This document shows positions 25,751 through 34,294 of a stretch of DNA of 64,000 nt, one piece after another. Every line of letters starts with the position of its first letter. The stretch's first letter is position 1. The DNA is from Burkholderiales bacterium. Its GTDB lineage: Bacteria; Pseudomonadota; Gammaproteobacteria; Burkholderiales; JAHFRG01. The position numbers were made by a program, and so were the translations under genes. The stretch lies in assembly GCA_035543335.1 (NCBI GenBank), contig DASZZH010000003.1, forward strand, positions 1 through 64,000, given 5' to 3'. The notes beneath the pieces are model-generated. The model saw only the letters and a list, made by a program, of their open reading frames with translations. It had not been told where the DNA came from and searched no databases.

Positions 25751-27412
25751 GTGCTGCACATCGCTAACGGTCGCGTGTATGACCCTGCGAATGGCGTCGA
25801 CGGCGAAGTTCGCGACGTCTACGTCGCCAACGGCAAGATCGTGAGCGACGTCCCGCCGGCGGCAAGGCGGATCGATGCCAAGGGGCTGGTGATCATGCCG
25901 GGCGGAGTGGACATGCATTGCCACATCGCCGGTCCCAAGGTCAACCTCGCGCGCAAGCTGCAGCCGGAGGACCACCGGTACGATGTGCACCCGCGCACGG
26001 CGTTCACCCGCTCCGGCGTCGGCGGCACTGTTCCGTCCACCTTCGCCACCGGTTACCGCTATGCCCTGCTCGGTTACACCACAGCCATGGAGGCGGCAGT
26101 GCCTCCCATCGGCGCGCGCCACACGCTGGAGGAATTCCACGACACGCCCGTCATCGACAAGGGCTTCTACATACTGATGGGCAACAACGTGCTGCTCTAC
26201 AAGCTGCTGGAACAGGGGCGGCGCGAGGAATTCCGCAACGCGCTCGCGTGGTGGCTCGCGGCAACCAAGGCGTACACCGCCAAGCTCGTCAATCCCGGGG
26301 GCGATGAGGCTTGGAAGGGCCGGCGCAATGCCAATATCACCAGCCTGGACGAGAAGATCGAGTCCTTCGAGCTGACCCCGCGACGGGTGATCGGGGCGCT
26401 CATCGAGGCGGTAGACGAGCTGGGATTACCGCACCCGGCGCACATTCACTGCAACAACCTCGGGCATTCCGGCAACTACGCCACTACCCTGGAGACCATG
26501 CGCATTGCCGAGGGGCATCGCGCTCACATCGCGCATATCCAATTCCACAGCTACGGCGAGGTGCCCGGCAAGTCCAGCCACAACCCGACTTCGCGGGCGA
26601 AGGAGATCGCGGAATACGTCAACACGCACCCGAACATCAGCGCCGACGTGGGCCAGGTGATGTTCGGCAAGGCGACGATCATGACGGCGGACGCGCCGCT
26701 CGCCTACATGCTTTCGCGCTATGCCGGTGGCAAATGGGTGAATGCCGACACCGAGCACGAATCCAGCTGCGGCATCCTTCCCTTCGCCTACCAGGACCGG
26801 GTGTATACCCATGCCCTGCAATGGGCGATCGGGCTCGAATTGTTCCTGCTCTCGAAAGATCCCTGGCGAATGGTGTTCTCCACCGACCATCCCAACGGCG
26901 GCTCGTTCATGACCTATCCGCGGCTCATCCGCCTGCTGATGGATCGGGAATTCCGTAAGGAGGAGATGCGCAAGATCAATCCGAGGGCGTTGCGGCAGAC
27001 GGCGCTCGCCGATGGCCTGGACCGCGAGTACACGCTCCAGGAGATCGCTATCATCACCCGCGCAGGCCCGGCCCGGCTGCTGGGCCTGGCGAACAAGGGG
27101 CATCTCGGGCCGGGGGCGGACGCCGACATCACGATCTACGACGAGCACGAGGACAAGGAGCGCATGTTCGGGGCGCCGCGCTACGTCATCAAGGACGGGC
27201 AGGTGGTCGTCGAGGACCACGAGTTCCGGGCGGAACACCAGGGGCGAATACTACATGTGTCTCCCGATTACGATCCGCAAATTGTGGAGGTGATCCGCCC
27301 GTTCTTCGACGATTACTATTCGATCCGCTTCAACAACTATGCGGTGGACGACAGCTACCTCGGCAAGCACGAGGTCATCCCGACCGCCGCGCAGCGCGCT
27401 CAAGCGACCTGA
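25751..27412 (+). CDS. fmdA: Formylmethanofuran dehydrogenase subunit A (metal amidohydrolase)
   Basis: The 553-residue protein begins at GTG 25751. It is an amidohydrolase-fold subunit that interconverts formate plus methanofuran and formylmethanofuran at a binuclear metal centre. Visible ligands are H56 and H58 (DMHCHIAG), K178 (AKLVNPGGDEAW) for the carboxylated lysine, H231/H233 (PAHIHCNN), further histidines in IAHIQFHSYGE, and D379 (VFSTDHPNGG). Length and K178 match archaeal FwdA closely. It is shared by dehydrogenase and Fhc complexes, so it does not by itself decide between them. The next gene starts one base after its stop. Confidence 0.95.
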   Translation: MLHIANGRVYDPANGVDGEVRDVYVANGKIVSDVPPAARRIDAKGLVIMPGGVDMHCHIAGPKVNLARKLQPEDHRYDVHPRTAFTRSGVGGTVPSTFATGYRYALLGYTTAMEAAVPPIGARHTLEEFHDTPVIDKGFYILMGNNVLLYKLLEQGRREEFRNALAWWLAATKAYTAKLVNPGGDEAWKGRRNANITSLDEKIESFELTPRRVIGALIEAVDELGLPHPAHIHCNNLGHSGNYATTLETMRIAEGHRAHIAHIQFHSYGEVPGKSSHNPTSRAKEIAEYVNTHPNISADVGQVMFGKATIMTADAPLAYMLSRYAGGKWVNADTEHESSCGILPFAYQDRVYTHALQWAIGLELFLLSKDPWRMVFSTDHPNGGSFMTYPRLIRLLMDREFRKEEMRKINPRALRQTALADGLDREYTLQEIAIITRAGPARLLGLANKGHLGPGADADITIYDEHEDKERMFGAPRYVIKDGQVVVEDHEFRAEHQGRILHVSPDYDPQIVEVIRPFFDDYYSIRFNNYAVDDSYLGKHEVIPTAAQRAQAT

Positions 27413-27413
27413 C

Positions 27414-28298
27414 ATGCTGATCGACGGCGTCACCATCGACGATACCTTCGCGGAAGCGTTCACGATGTGGGGCGCACGGGTGCTTATCACCGCCGAGAAC
27501 GAGAAATGGGCGCTCGCGGCGGCGCGCGCCATGACCGGCTTCGCGACGTCGGTGATCGGATGCAAATGCGAGGCCGGCATCGAGCGCACGGTGCCGGCCG
27601 CCGAGACTCTCGATAGGCGGCCGGGAATAGCGGTGCTTCTCTTCGCGACCAGCGCGGACGGCCTGGGCAAGCGGCTCGTCGAGCGCGTCGGGCAATGCGT
27701 CATGACGTGCCCGACCACTGCCTGCTATAACGCGCTGCGCGGCGAGAACACAGTGGTCGTCGGCGGATCGCTCCGCTATTTTGGTGACGGCTTCCAGGCA
27801 AGCAAGCTTCTGAACGGGCGCCGCTTCTGGCGCGTGCCGGTCATGGACGGGGAGTTTGTGGTCGAGGACCGCTTCGGCGTTCAACCCGCCGTGGGTGGCG
27901 GCAACCTGCTCCTTCTGGGCGAGGACGTGGCGCCGACACTCGCCGCGGCAGAGGCCGCGGTCGACGCCATGCGGCAGGTTCCCGGAGTGATCCTGCCGTT
28001 TCCCGACGGCGTCGTGCGCAGCGGCAGCAAAGTGGGCTCGCGTTACAAGTCGGTCATCGCGTCCACCAACGACGCTTACTGCCCGACGCTGCGCGCCGTC
28101 TCCGAAGGTTCCCAGATTCCCGCGGACGTCTCCTGCGTGCTCGAGATCGTGATCGACGGTCTCGACCTTGAAGCGGTCGAAGAAGCCATGCGGCGTGGGC
28201 TTGCCGCGGCGCCGCGTCCGGGGCTTCGTCGGATCTCGGCCGGCAACTATGGGGGCAACCTGGGACAGTACAAGATCGAGTTGCGCAGCTTGCTATAG
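27414..28298 (+). CDS. fhcD: Formylmethanofuran:tetrahydromethanopterin formyltransferase
   Basis: The 294 residues start at ATG 27414, one base after the fmdA stop. It is a full-length Ftr/FhcD family member: EAFTMWGARVLITAENEKWA, then GFATSVIGCKCEAGIE, CPTTACYNAL and PDGVVRSGSKVGSRYK. It moves the formyl group between methanofuran and tetrahydromethanopterin. In archaea Ftr is a separate soluble enzyme; in bacteria it is part of the Fhc complex. It shows that the host uses, or used, a tetrahydromethanopterin C1 pathway, whose other genes (fae, mtdB, mch) are not in this window. Confidence 0.95.
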   Translation: MLIDGVTIDDTFAEAFTMWGARVLITAENEKWALAAARAMTGFATSVIGCKCEAGIERTVPAAETLDRRPGIAVLLFATSADGLGKRLVERVGQCVMTCPTTACYNALRGENTVVVGGSLRYFGDGFQASKLLNGRRFWRVPVMDGEFVVEDRFGVQPAVGGGNLLLLGEDVAPTLAAAEAAVDAMRQVPGVILPFPDGVVRSGSKVGSRYKSVIASTNDAYCPTLRAVSEGSQIPADVSCVLEIVIDGLDLEAVEEAMRRGLAAAPRPGLRRISAGNYGGNLGQYKIELRSLL

Positions 28299-28346
28299 GG
28301 CGCAGATGAAATCCGTTAGCATGCGCCAGCCACGCAAGGTTATGAC

Positions 28347-29159
28347 ATGAGCCTCACGCTTACCCTGCACACCCAACCCAATGTTCCTCTCGAGGCGGAG
28401 ACGCTTATCCCGCAGCGGTTCGAAGGAATGACTGCCACGCAGGTCGCCGCTGCCAAGGTCCTTTACGGCAACCAGCAGGCCGCACTCGGGGATTTCTTCC
28501 GAATCGACGGCCGACCCGACGGCGAGTTGCGCATCGTCGGCGATGTTTTTCGGGTAAAGATGATTGGCGCCGGCATGACGCACGGCCGGATCGTTATCGA
28601 GGGCAACGCCGGTATGCATCTCGGTGCCGCCATGAGCGGCGGCGAAATATTGGTCGAGGGCAACGCCACAGATTGGGTGGGTGCGGGGATGTCGGGCGGG
28701 CGGATCGTGGTGAAGGGCAACGCCGGTCATCTGGTGGGTAGCGCCTTGCGCGGCGAAGACGTTGGCACTCGCGGTGGGGAGATCATCATCCATGGCAACG
28801 CCGGCAACGAGGTCGGCAGCGGAATGCGGCGCGGCCTCGTTGCGGTAGGTGGGAACAGTGGTGATTTCACTGGAGTCAACATGCTGGCCGGCACTGTAGT
28901 CGTCCTCGGTCGGCTCGGATGGCGGACCGGCGCCGGCATGAAGCGCGGAACGGTCGCCTCGTGCCAGCCGGCGGAACTGCTACCCACCTTCGGCTACGCC
29001 TGCACCTACCGTCCGGTGGCGTTGCGACTGGTGCTCGGTTACCTGCGCGAACGAGGGCTTGCCATCACCGACGAGCAGCTCGCCGGGCGCTACCGCCGCT
29101 GGAGCGGGGACGGGGTCGAGACAAGCCGCGGGGAAGTATTGCTTCTGGAGGAAGGCTGA
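28347..29159 (+). CDS. fmdC: Formylmethanofuran dehydrogenase subunit C
   Basis: This 270-residue protein is a right-handed beta-helix made of glycine-rich repeats (HGRIVIEGNAGMHLGAAMSG, GGRIVVKGNAGHLVGSALRG, GGEIIIHGNAGNEVGSGMRR). The fold is shared with the C-terminal domain of glutamate synthase. In Fwd/Fmd and Fhc, subunit C packs on subunit A and Ftr and scaffolds the complex. It is the last gene of the operon; the order B-A-D-C is that of bacterial fhc operons as I recall. No clear terminator was found after the stop. Confidence 0.95.
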   Translation: MSLTLTLHTQPNVPLEAETLIPQRFEGMTATQVAAAKVLYGNQQAALGDFFRIDGRPDGELRIVGDVFRVKMIGAGMTHGRIVIEGNAGMHLGAAMSGGEILVEGNATDWVGAGMSGGRIVVKGNAGHLVGSALRGEDVGTRGGEIIIHGNAGNEVGSGMRRGLVAVGGNSGDFTGVNMLAGTVVVLGRLGWRTGAGMKRGTVASCQPAELLPTFGYACTYRPVALRLVLGYLRERGLAITDEQLAGRYRRWSGDGVETSRGEVLLLEEG

Positions 29160-29314
29160 TCGGCGCGCGTTAGCGCGTCCGCTGCAATGAAATGTTAGCC
29201 AACGCGAACGGGGTTCGATGCATTCGCGCCTACGACAGTGTTCCACGGCCGCACGCGCCACCGCGTTACGAGCCCATGTTTGACATACGGATCGGCTGCG
29301 TTGTTAAACGCCGT

Positions 29315-29842
29315 TCAGTGTTTGTGCTTCTGCAAATCATCGCCTTCCTGGGGATTCATGTACTCCCAATAGCGATCCGCGTTCCATTCAAGCATTTCGT
29401 TCGACAGCCCGTACTTAGCCAATAAGGCGTCGATGAGCTTGTTTACGACGATGTCACGCTTTTTGACGGCCCACTTCAGTTCGACCAGTTCCTTTTCGAT
29501 CTCAATACGACCTTTCGGGGCGGCAAGGCGCATTACGTTCTTGGTGAGGAAGCCGTGAATTATCTCGTTTCGTTTTTCGACGCCGATGCCCAAATATTCG
29601 TCCAGCTTGGGAGGGACTTCAATCTGCTCACTGAGGCGATGGAGCAATTGACCAAGTGTTTTCTTTGAATGGAAGTCCCAAGAGGCCGATAACGCCCCTT
29701 CTTCCGGTATCTTTTCGTGCGCCATCAGGGAGAGCAAAAAGCAGAGACTGGATTCGAAGCATTGGCAGATGTAGACGGCCTTCGCAAATTCGAGGAGGAC
29801 CGGCTTGGTCAGTTCGATCACAACTGATTCGGAGGTCGCCAT
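29315..29842 (-). CDS. HEPN-like hypothetical protein
   Basis: The protein has 175 residues from ATG 29842 (MATSESVVIE); the frame stays open to another ATG at 29965. It is all-helical, with RNEIIH at 91-96 in KRNEIIHGFL, which fits the Rx4-6H motif of HEPN domains. Many HEPN proteins are RNases in toxin-antitoxin or defence systems, but non-enzymatic members are common, and no antitoxin partner is seen here. It is the last gene before the right island end and lies opposite to the C1 operon. More AT-rich than the operon. Confidence 0.55.
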   Translation of the reverse strand: MATSESVVIELTKPVLLEFAKAVYICQCFESSLCFLLSLMAHEKIPEEGALSASWDFHSKKTLGQLLHRLSEQIEVPPKLDEYLGIGVEKRNEIIHGFLTKNVMRLAAPKGRIEIEKELVELKWAVKKRDIVVNKLIDALLAKYGLSNEMLEWNADRYWEYMNPQEGDDLQKHKH

Positions 29843-30161
29843 CTGCAGAATTCGGCGTTCTAACTTCTTATTATCCAGCACCACTGCTGGATAACATCGC
29901 CGTATTGGGATAATTCTTCTCGCCTGTTCGCATAACAAAGGCGCGTGTTGGGATAACATATCCATGCAAGATAAAAAGGCATTGTCATATTTCGGTTGTT
30001 CGGTTGTGTTTAATGCCTATCTTCCACCCGTTTTTCGTAAGCTTCAAGCGTGGTTCGCCAATGTCCGCTTTTGGCCGGTTGCCGCCATCTCCGAAACCCA
30101 GGTGTGTATGAGAATACGCGGCGGGAGCGCCATCACGCGAGAGGCACGGCCAATTCCCAGA

Positions 30162-30260
30162 AGTGCCCAGTTTTGCCCTGGTTGGGGACCCAATCCAAAC
30201 GTAGCAAAAACGTAGCACGCTTGGCGAGCGTTGGCGAGTGTTGGCGAGTGTTGGCGAGTG
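30162..30260. repeat. Island right-end module: 32-bp motif plus direct repeats
   Basis: 30162-30193 is a 32-base motif (AGTGCCCAG...GGTTGGGGACCCA) with relatives at 32329, 32490 and 60257. Next come two copies of AAACGTAGCA (30197-30206 and 30208-30217, period 11), then four copies of TTGGCGAGTG or TTGGCGAGCG (30221-30260). The att repeat follows 42 bases later. The set resembles arm-type integrase binding sites beside an att core. A similar set, mirrored, lies next to the tRNA-His att fragment at 60223-60288. Confidence 0.7.
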
Positions 30261-30302
30261 AGGGCGGGCCCAACTTAGGTTAAAAATAGCTACTTATAGC
30301 GC

Positions 30303-30347
30303 CTGTTAATCCGCAGGTCGTAGGTTCGAGCCCTACTCGGGGAGCCA
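30303..30347 (+). repeat. Right attachment repeat (att) of the tRNA-Asn island
   Basis: These 45 bases are identical to 11999-12043, from the anticodon loop to the CCA of tRNA-Asn. It lacks the 5' half and cannot make a tRNA. It marks the right border of an 18.3-kb island. Confidence 0.92.
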
Positions 30348-30348
30348 T

Positions 30349-31332
30349 CTAAATGCAAAAACCGGATACCGCTGCTATTGAATAATCATTAATCGATTCA
30401 GATAGCACCCAATTAGTGATCCAAAGAACTAAAAACCTGGTGAGCTTGATCTTAAGCGCATGCACAATGCTATGTGCGACGTCGTCCTGGACTGCAAAAA
30501 TGTCCGTCAAATCGCGATCGTAGCGCTCAGCCCAGAGTGAACGCTCCGACTTCGTGTCGACAAGGTTTGCGGTTATACGGACCTGATCGCCCTGGCGGCG
30601 GACGCTGCCTTCGACGAGGTACCGCACTCTCAGCGCCGCAGCAATCTCGGCGAGTGGCTTGTTCGTTGCCTTGTAGGCAAAGCTAGAGTGGCGTGAGATG
30701 ACAAAGAGACCGGAGAGCTTCGAGAGGTCTGTAATGATGTCATCGGTAATGCCGTCCGCGAAGTATTCGTGCTTGGGATCGGCGCTTATGTTGACGAAGG
30801 GCATCACTGCGAGCGATGGTTGGTCCTCGGTTGAGCGCAAGAGCGCCGAAGCTGGACGGGCCATCTGCTCGCGGCCCTGAACTATCGTCTCCCCGGGCGC
30901 CGCTGCAGACACGCTCGCTTGTCGGAAAGCGATCTTGGGCGTATAGGATCCCTTCGGCACGTCGATCTCAATCAGGTCCTCGCACCCCTCGCTGTCATAG
31001 TACTCGTGGAGCTTTGCGCGCATGCGGCTGGCCATGACGCGGACGACGGGGTCGACGGTGGGATCAAAAGTGGCAGGCCGTTCAAAGACCTCCACGGCGA
31101 TGGTGTAACCCTTAAGGTAATTGGTACCACCGTCCAATGCCCTATCGACGATAAACTGCAGGAACCGGCACAGGCGTTTAGATTGCGCAAACTCGGGACT
31201 TGCGAGGATCCGATTAAGCTGAGTTCGGATCACCGCAGTCTGTGTCTCGGTCCAATTGACCGCCGGTTGGTCCATCTGTACCGCCTTGCCATTGCTTGCG
31301 CTGGATGCCACTCGTGCAAGCCCGTGCATCAA
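30349..31332 (-). pseudogene. Adenylate-cyclase-like/TolB-like regulator, 3' truncated at island border
   Basis: The 327 readable residues have an N-terminal domain found in proteobacterial proteins annotated as adenylate cyclase or wHTH regulators (RLCRFLQFIVDRALDGGTNY, VVRVMASRMRAKLHEYYDSE). A TolB-like nucleotide-related domain follows (PSLAVMPFVNISADPKHEYF, VEGSVRRQGDQVRITANLVD). Homologues normally carry several hundred more residues with TPR repeats. Here the family match ends near VAHSIVHALKIKLT (about 30440), and the frame runs into unrelated sequence, stopping next to the att repeat. It looks like a gene cut when an element excised or inserted. Confidence 0.7.
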
Positions 31333-31589
31333 GGGTATGGGTTATGTGCCCGAGTTGACTGGTGAAAAGCTCCATCGCTGTTTATCTAAGAGTGGAGTCC
31401 ACTTGGGTTCTGTTACTGTTACTTACTGTTAAATACTAGGACAAACCGCCCCCTTTAGCTAGACTTTCATATTTAGGTGTAAAAAAGCTTGAACGGGAAA
31501 GTCGATATGTGTCGCCCCTCGGCTGTCGCAGCCATCGGCTGACCCGAATAGCTACCCCAAAACACGTGTTATGAAAGAAGGAGACCGAA

Positions 31590-32117
31590 ATGACCAGCAA
31601 ATTTATCAAAATAGCCCTTTTCTCTGGGGCACTCATGGCCCTTGCGCCCGGGGTCGTCCTAGCAGACCCGATACCAAAGAAGGGGACCACGCCCTACGTG
31701 ACGCACTTCATTTTTCGGCCTTTGATGAGCATTGACATTCCCGGCCTCGGTACGGCCACCGCGCTGGAGGCGGTCGGAACCACCGAAAACATGAAGGGAG
31801 AGAAGATGCTCGACAAGATGTCAGCACAGTGCGCAGCGCTGAGCGTTGCGTCGGGCGACAAGAAATACATTGACGGTGCCTGCGTGTTGGTCGATAGCGA
31901 CGGTGACAAGATTTTCTCGACCTTTGATACTCGCGACGTCGACAAGTCGCAGCCGAAAAGGAATTGTGGCACCCATATCATCACGGGCGGCACCGGCAAA
32001 TACGCGGGAATCACTGGGAGTGAGCCATTTGCTTGTATCGCAATGCCTCCACTGGCTGGTCCCGGCGGCTATACTGCGATGGACATTCCGCACAACACAA
32101 CCTGGGAGATTAAGTGA
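31590..32117 (+). CDS. Secreted hypothetical protein
   Basis: The 175 residues have a clear signal peptide (KIALFSGALMALAPGVVLA, cut after ALA near 25). The mature part is small and beta-rich, with four cysteines that could form disulfides and a glycine motif TGGTGKYAGITGSEPF. That motif is like those in allene-oxide-cyclase-barrel or similar periplasmic proteins; this resemblance is weak. GAAGGAG precedes the ATG. It is a single-gene unit ending at the terminator at 32221. Confidence 0.75.
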   Translation: MTSKFIKIALFSGALMALAPGVVLADPIPKKGTTPYVTHFIFRPLMSIDIPGLGTATALEAVGTTENMKGEKMLDKMSAQCAALSVASGDKKYIDGACVLVDSDGDKIFSTFDTRDVDKSQPKRNCGTHIITGGTGKYAGITGSEPFACIAMPPLAGPGGYTAMDIPHNTTWEIK

Positions 32118-32220
32118 GCCTGTCGCTAACGCTCAGCGCTGCGCATCGTGCTGACACAAAACTAAGGAATAAGCGCTGCAGTTACTCAGCCGCTTGAAAG
32201 AAGTAATCCGGCTTTGACAA

Positions 32221-32255
32221 GGGCACCTACAAACATTGGGGTGCCCGGTTTTTTT
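32221..32255 (+). terminator. Rho-independent terminator
   Basis: Stem GGGCACC (32221-32227) with GGTGCCC (32240-32246) is followed by GG and seven T. It lies about 100 bases after the secreted-protein stop. Confidence 0.85.
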
Positions 32256-32328
32256 CCCGACCATCGCTGCAGAGGTTTTCATGAAAATCACCCCCGCACA
32301 CTATCCGTGTTTTCCATGAACCTGTTCT

Positions 32329-32521
32329 GTGGCTCCCCAACCAGGGCAAATCTGGGCACTGGCAGGAGCGGCTAAGACTTCCCTAACGTACCAGCTCAAC
32401 GGGCGTCGCTTGCACGCGGGCGCGTACGAATTTGCTCGTGCGCCCCAGTGAAGCGATTCGTTAAATTAGCTGCACCGTCAATACCCAAGAGTGCCCAGAT
32501 TTGCCCTGGTTGGGGAGCCAC
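32329..32521. mobile_element. MITE-like element with perfect 32-bp inverted ends
   Basis: The ends at 32329-32360 (GTGGCTCCCCAACCAGGGCA...) and 32490-32521 are exact complements over 32 bases, with 129 bases between. The same motif occurs singly at 30162-30193 and 60257-60288 near att fragments, always with the GTGG end facing the att core. This pair may be a short internally deleted element made of two element ends. No target duplication is visible. No protein is encoded. Confidence 0.7.
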
Positions 32522-32560
32522 AACTCTGGACTGCACTCAACGGCAACTCTCGGTAACTGG

Positions 32561-32929
32561 CTAACGACCGCTGCCTCGCCCCATCGTCCTGCGGCCCCGA
32601 TTTCTAGAAGGATTTTGTGGCCCGTTTTGCCACGACACTTGCCGCTGCCCAAGGCGCGCGCTCTTGGGGATTGAGCCTTGGCTCATGATGCCGGCCAATT
32701 TCTTCACTCTCTTGATCTCGATCATCACGGCTTCAATGTTCGCTGGATGTTGAGTGCTTGAGCCGTGTAGCTGTAATGCTTCCTTCTCACGGTCAAGGAG
32801 TTCGTGCAACTTGCGAAGCGCCGCGCTACACGCCGCCGCGAGACCGGCCTCCTTTACCATTTCCTGTCGCTGCATTTCGATGTTGGCGATGATGTCGGTC
32901 ACTTCGTCGGTTGCCATTCCCGTGCCCAT
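32561..32929 (-). CDS. Small coiled-coil hypothetical protein
   Basis: The protein has 122 residues and a very good ribosome-binding site (AAGGAGG 8 bases before ATG 32929). Residues 8-85 are predicted helical and charged (DIIANIEMQRQEMVKEAGLA, LHELLDREKEALQLHGS, IEAVMIEIKRVKKLAGIM). The tail is basic and may run past the native end. I do not recognise a family. The 3' end reaches close to the inverted-repeat element, so the tail may be altered. Confidence 0.55.
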   Translation of the reverse strand: MGTGMATDEVTDIIANIEMQRQEMVKEAGLAAACSAALRKLHELLDREKEALQLHGSSTQHPANIEAVMIEIKRVKKLAGIMSQGSIPKSARLGQRQVSWQNGPQNPSRNRGRRTMGRGSGR

Positions 32930-33515
32930 TGCTATCCCTCCTTTTGGAATATCTTAGGCCATTATACTCGCCGCATATGGGGCCGCTGTGAAGTAGACGG
33001 GATCGAGAAACACCGGAAGTAGTCCCTCATTAAACCACCTCACCTTGTAGGTTGGGGGCGAGGCAGCTGAGCCGCCCCGGTTGGAGCAACTTTTTCACCA
33101 AGCTATGACCCACTGCAATGTTTTGTAGGCTCGGCGGAAAGAAGCGTTTCAGACCACCCTATGGTGGGTCACGCAAGTTAAAAATCGCGGGTCAAAACGC
33201 CGTGAAATTAACACATCACCCCCTAACGTGATAATTTCAGCAATGGTTTCAAACGGGATATTAAGAATCTGCACACCCTCATTTTTCTATTTGACTTTCA
33301 TCACCAAGGGTGTAGCTTGTTTACGTAAGTTCATGAAATTGGGCCGAGACGGGGTATTACAATACCCGGGCCCTAGGTGATGTTGTTTTGCTCTGGGGTT
33401 CTGACCCGGATATCGATCCAGCCGACGCTTCTTCAGTGCTTCGGCCTCTTCCCTCTCCTCGTCCCTGTCTCAAGTCCAAGACAAGATTTCTCTTGTAGTA
33501 ATCTGAGGCAAGAAC
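32930..33515. other. Gene-poor stretch with a palindrome
   Basis: About 585 bases with no credible gene. GGGTATT (33352-33358) and AATACCC (33361-33367) make a tight palindrome. Nothing else recognisable. Confidence 0.5.
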
Positions 33516-33743
33516 ATGGCTGGTGCATTCAAAATCTGGTGGTTAAGGCGGGAGTTGGCGTCAGCCGTTCGCGTCTTCAATGAGCGCCTTGATTATTTCG
33601 ATTGCGATTATCAGTTAGCGGTTTATATGTGTCCCCCTCTGCCGGAAATGAAATCTCGGTGTGAGGCGATGCACGCTCAACTCCGCAAGATTGATCCCAA
33701 GTGCCCTGAAAAACTATGGCAAGACAGAAATCGGAGCAATTAA
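33516..33743 (+). CDS. Small hypothetical protein
   Basis: This 75-residue frame (MAGAFKIWWLRRELASAVRV..., ending KCPEKLWQDRNRSN) has GAGGCAAG upstream of the ATG. Composition is protein-like and cysteine-containing, but no family is recognised. It lies in an AT-richer strip of degraded sequence, so it may be a remnant. Confidence 0.35.
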   Translation: MAGAFKIWWLRRELASAVRVFNERLDYFDCDYQLAVYMCPPLPEMKSRCEAMHAQLRKIDPKCPEKLWQDRNRSN

Positions 33744-33833
33744 AGTGTTAATGCCCCGACAATTTAAGAATGAGGAACAGGGCGAACCAAGAGTCGCTAT
33801 ACTTAAGATCATTACCAGCAACCAGGCGCCCTC

Positions 33834-34055
33834 ATGTTGACCCCAAACGTTAAAACAGCACTTTACAAACTGAGCATTTCGCAAGCGCAGTATTACTGTC
33901 GAAAGCCGGAGTGCGTTCAGGTCAAAAACATGGAGGGATACGCCAAAATACTGGAGAATGCCAGCATTGAGGTTATCGAGGTCCATGCAACCTGGTTAGA
34001 GGCAAAAACGACCCAAGGCGCGGTATGGACTGCACTAAGCGGACTCAGCTGGTGA
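33834..34055 (+). CDS. Possible small hypothetical protein
   Basis: This 73-residue frame starts MLTPNVKTALYKLSISQAQY. No clear ribosome-binding site and no recognisable family. It is reported because the strip around it has no better gene; it may be spurious. Confidence 0.2.
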   Translation: MLTPNVKTALYKLSISQAQYYCRKPECVQVKNMEGYAKILENASIEVIEVHATWLEAKTTQGAVWTALSGLSW

Positions 34056-34294
34056 GACTAATTCGGAGTTTGTCAGAATATAAGGGTTATTGCTGCCCTT
34101 AGTCTAGCAAGCATCATTCGGCATTACCCTACCTCTCCTCTGTCGTAATTGCCTCTTCTAGCTTCTGAAGCATAAAATCGCAGAAGTCGAGGGGCCACCG
34201 TATCATGTGCATGTGAGCGAAGCACCGGCTCTCCTGGAAGACGGCCGCCCGCGAAATTGTCAATCGCAGAAGACCTCTGCAGAAAACTATATAC

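Noticed and set aside
30221-30260. Possible CRISPR array
   Set aside because: Units are 10 bases in direct tandem with no spacers and no cas genes are present; these are short binding-site-like repeats.
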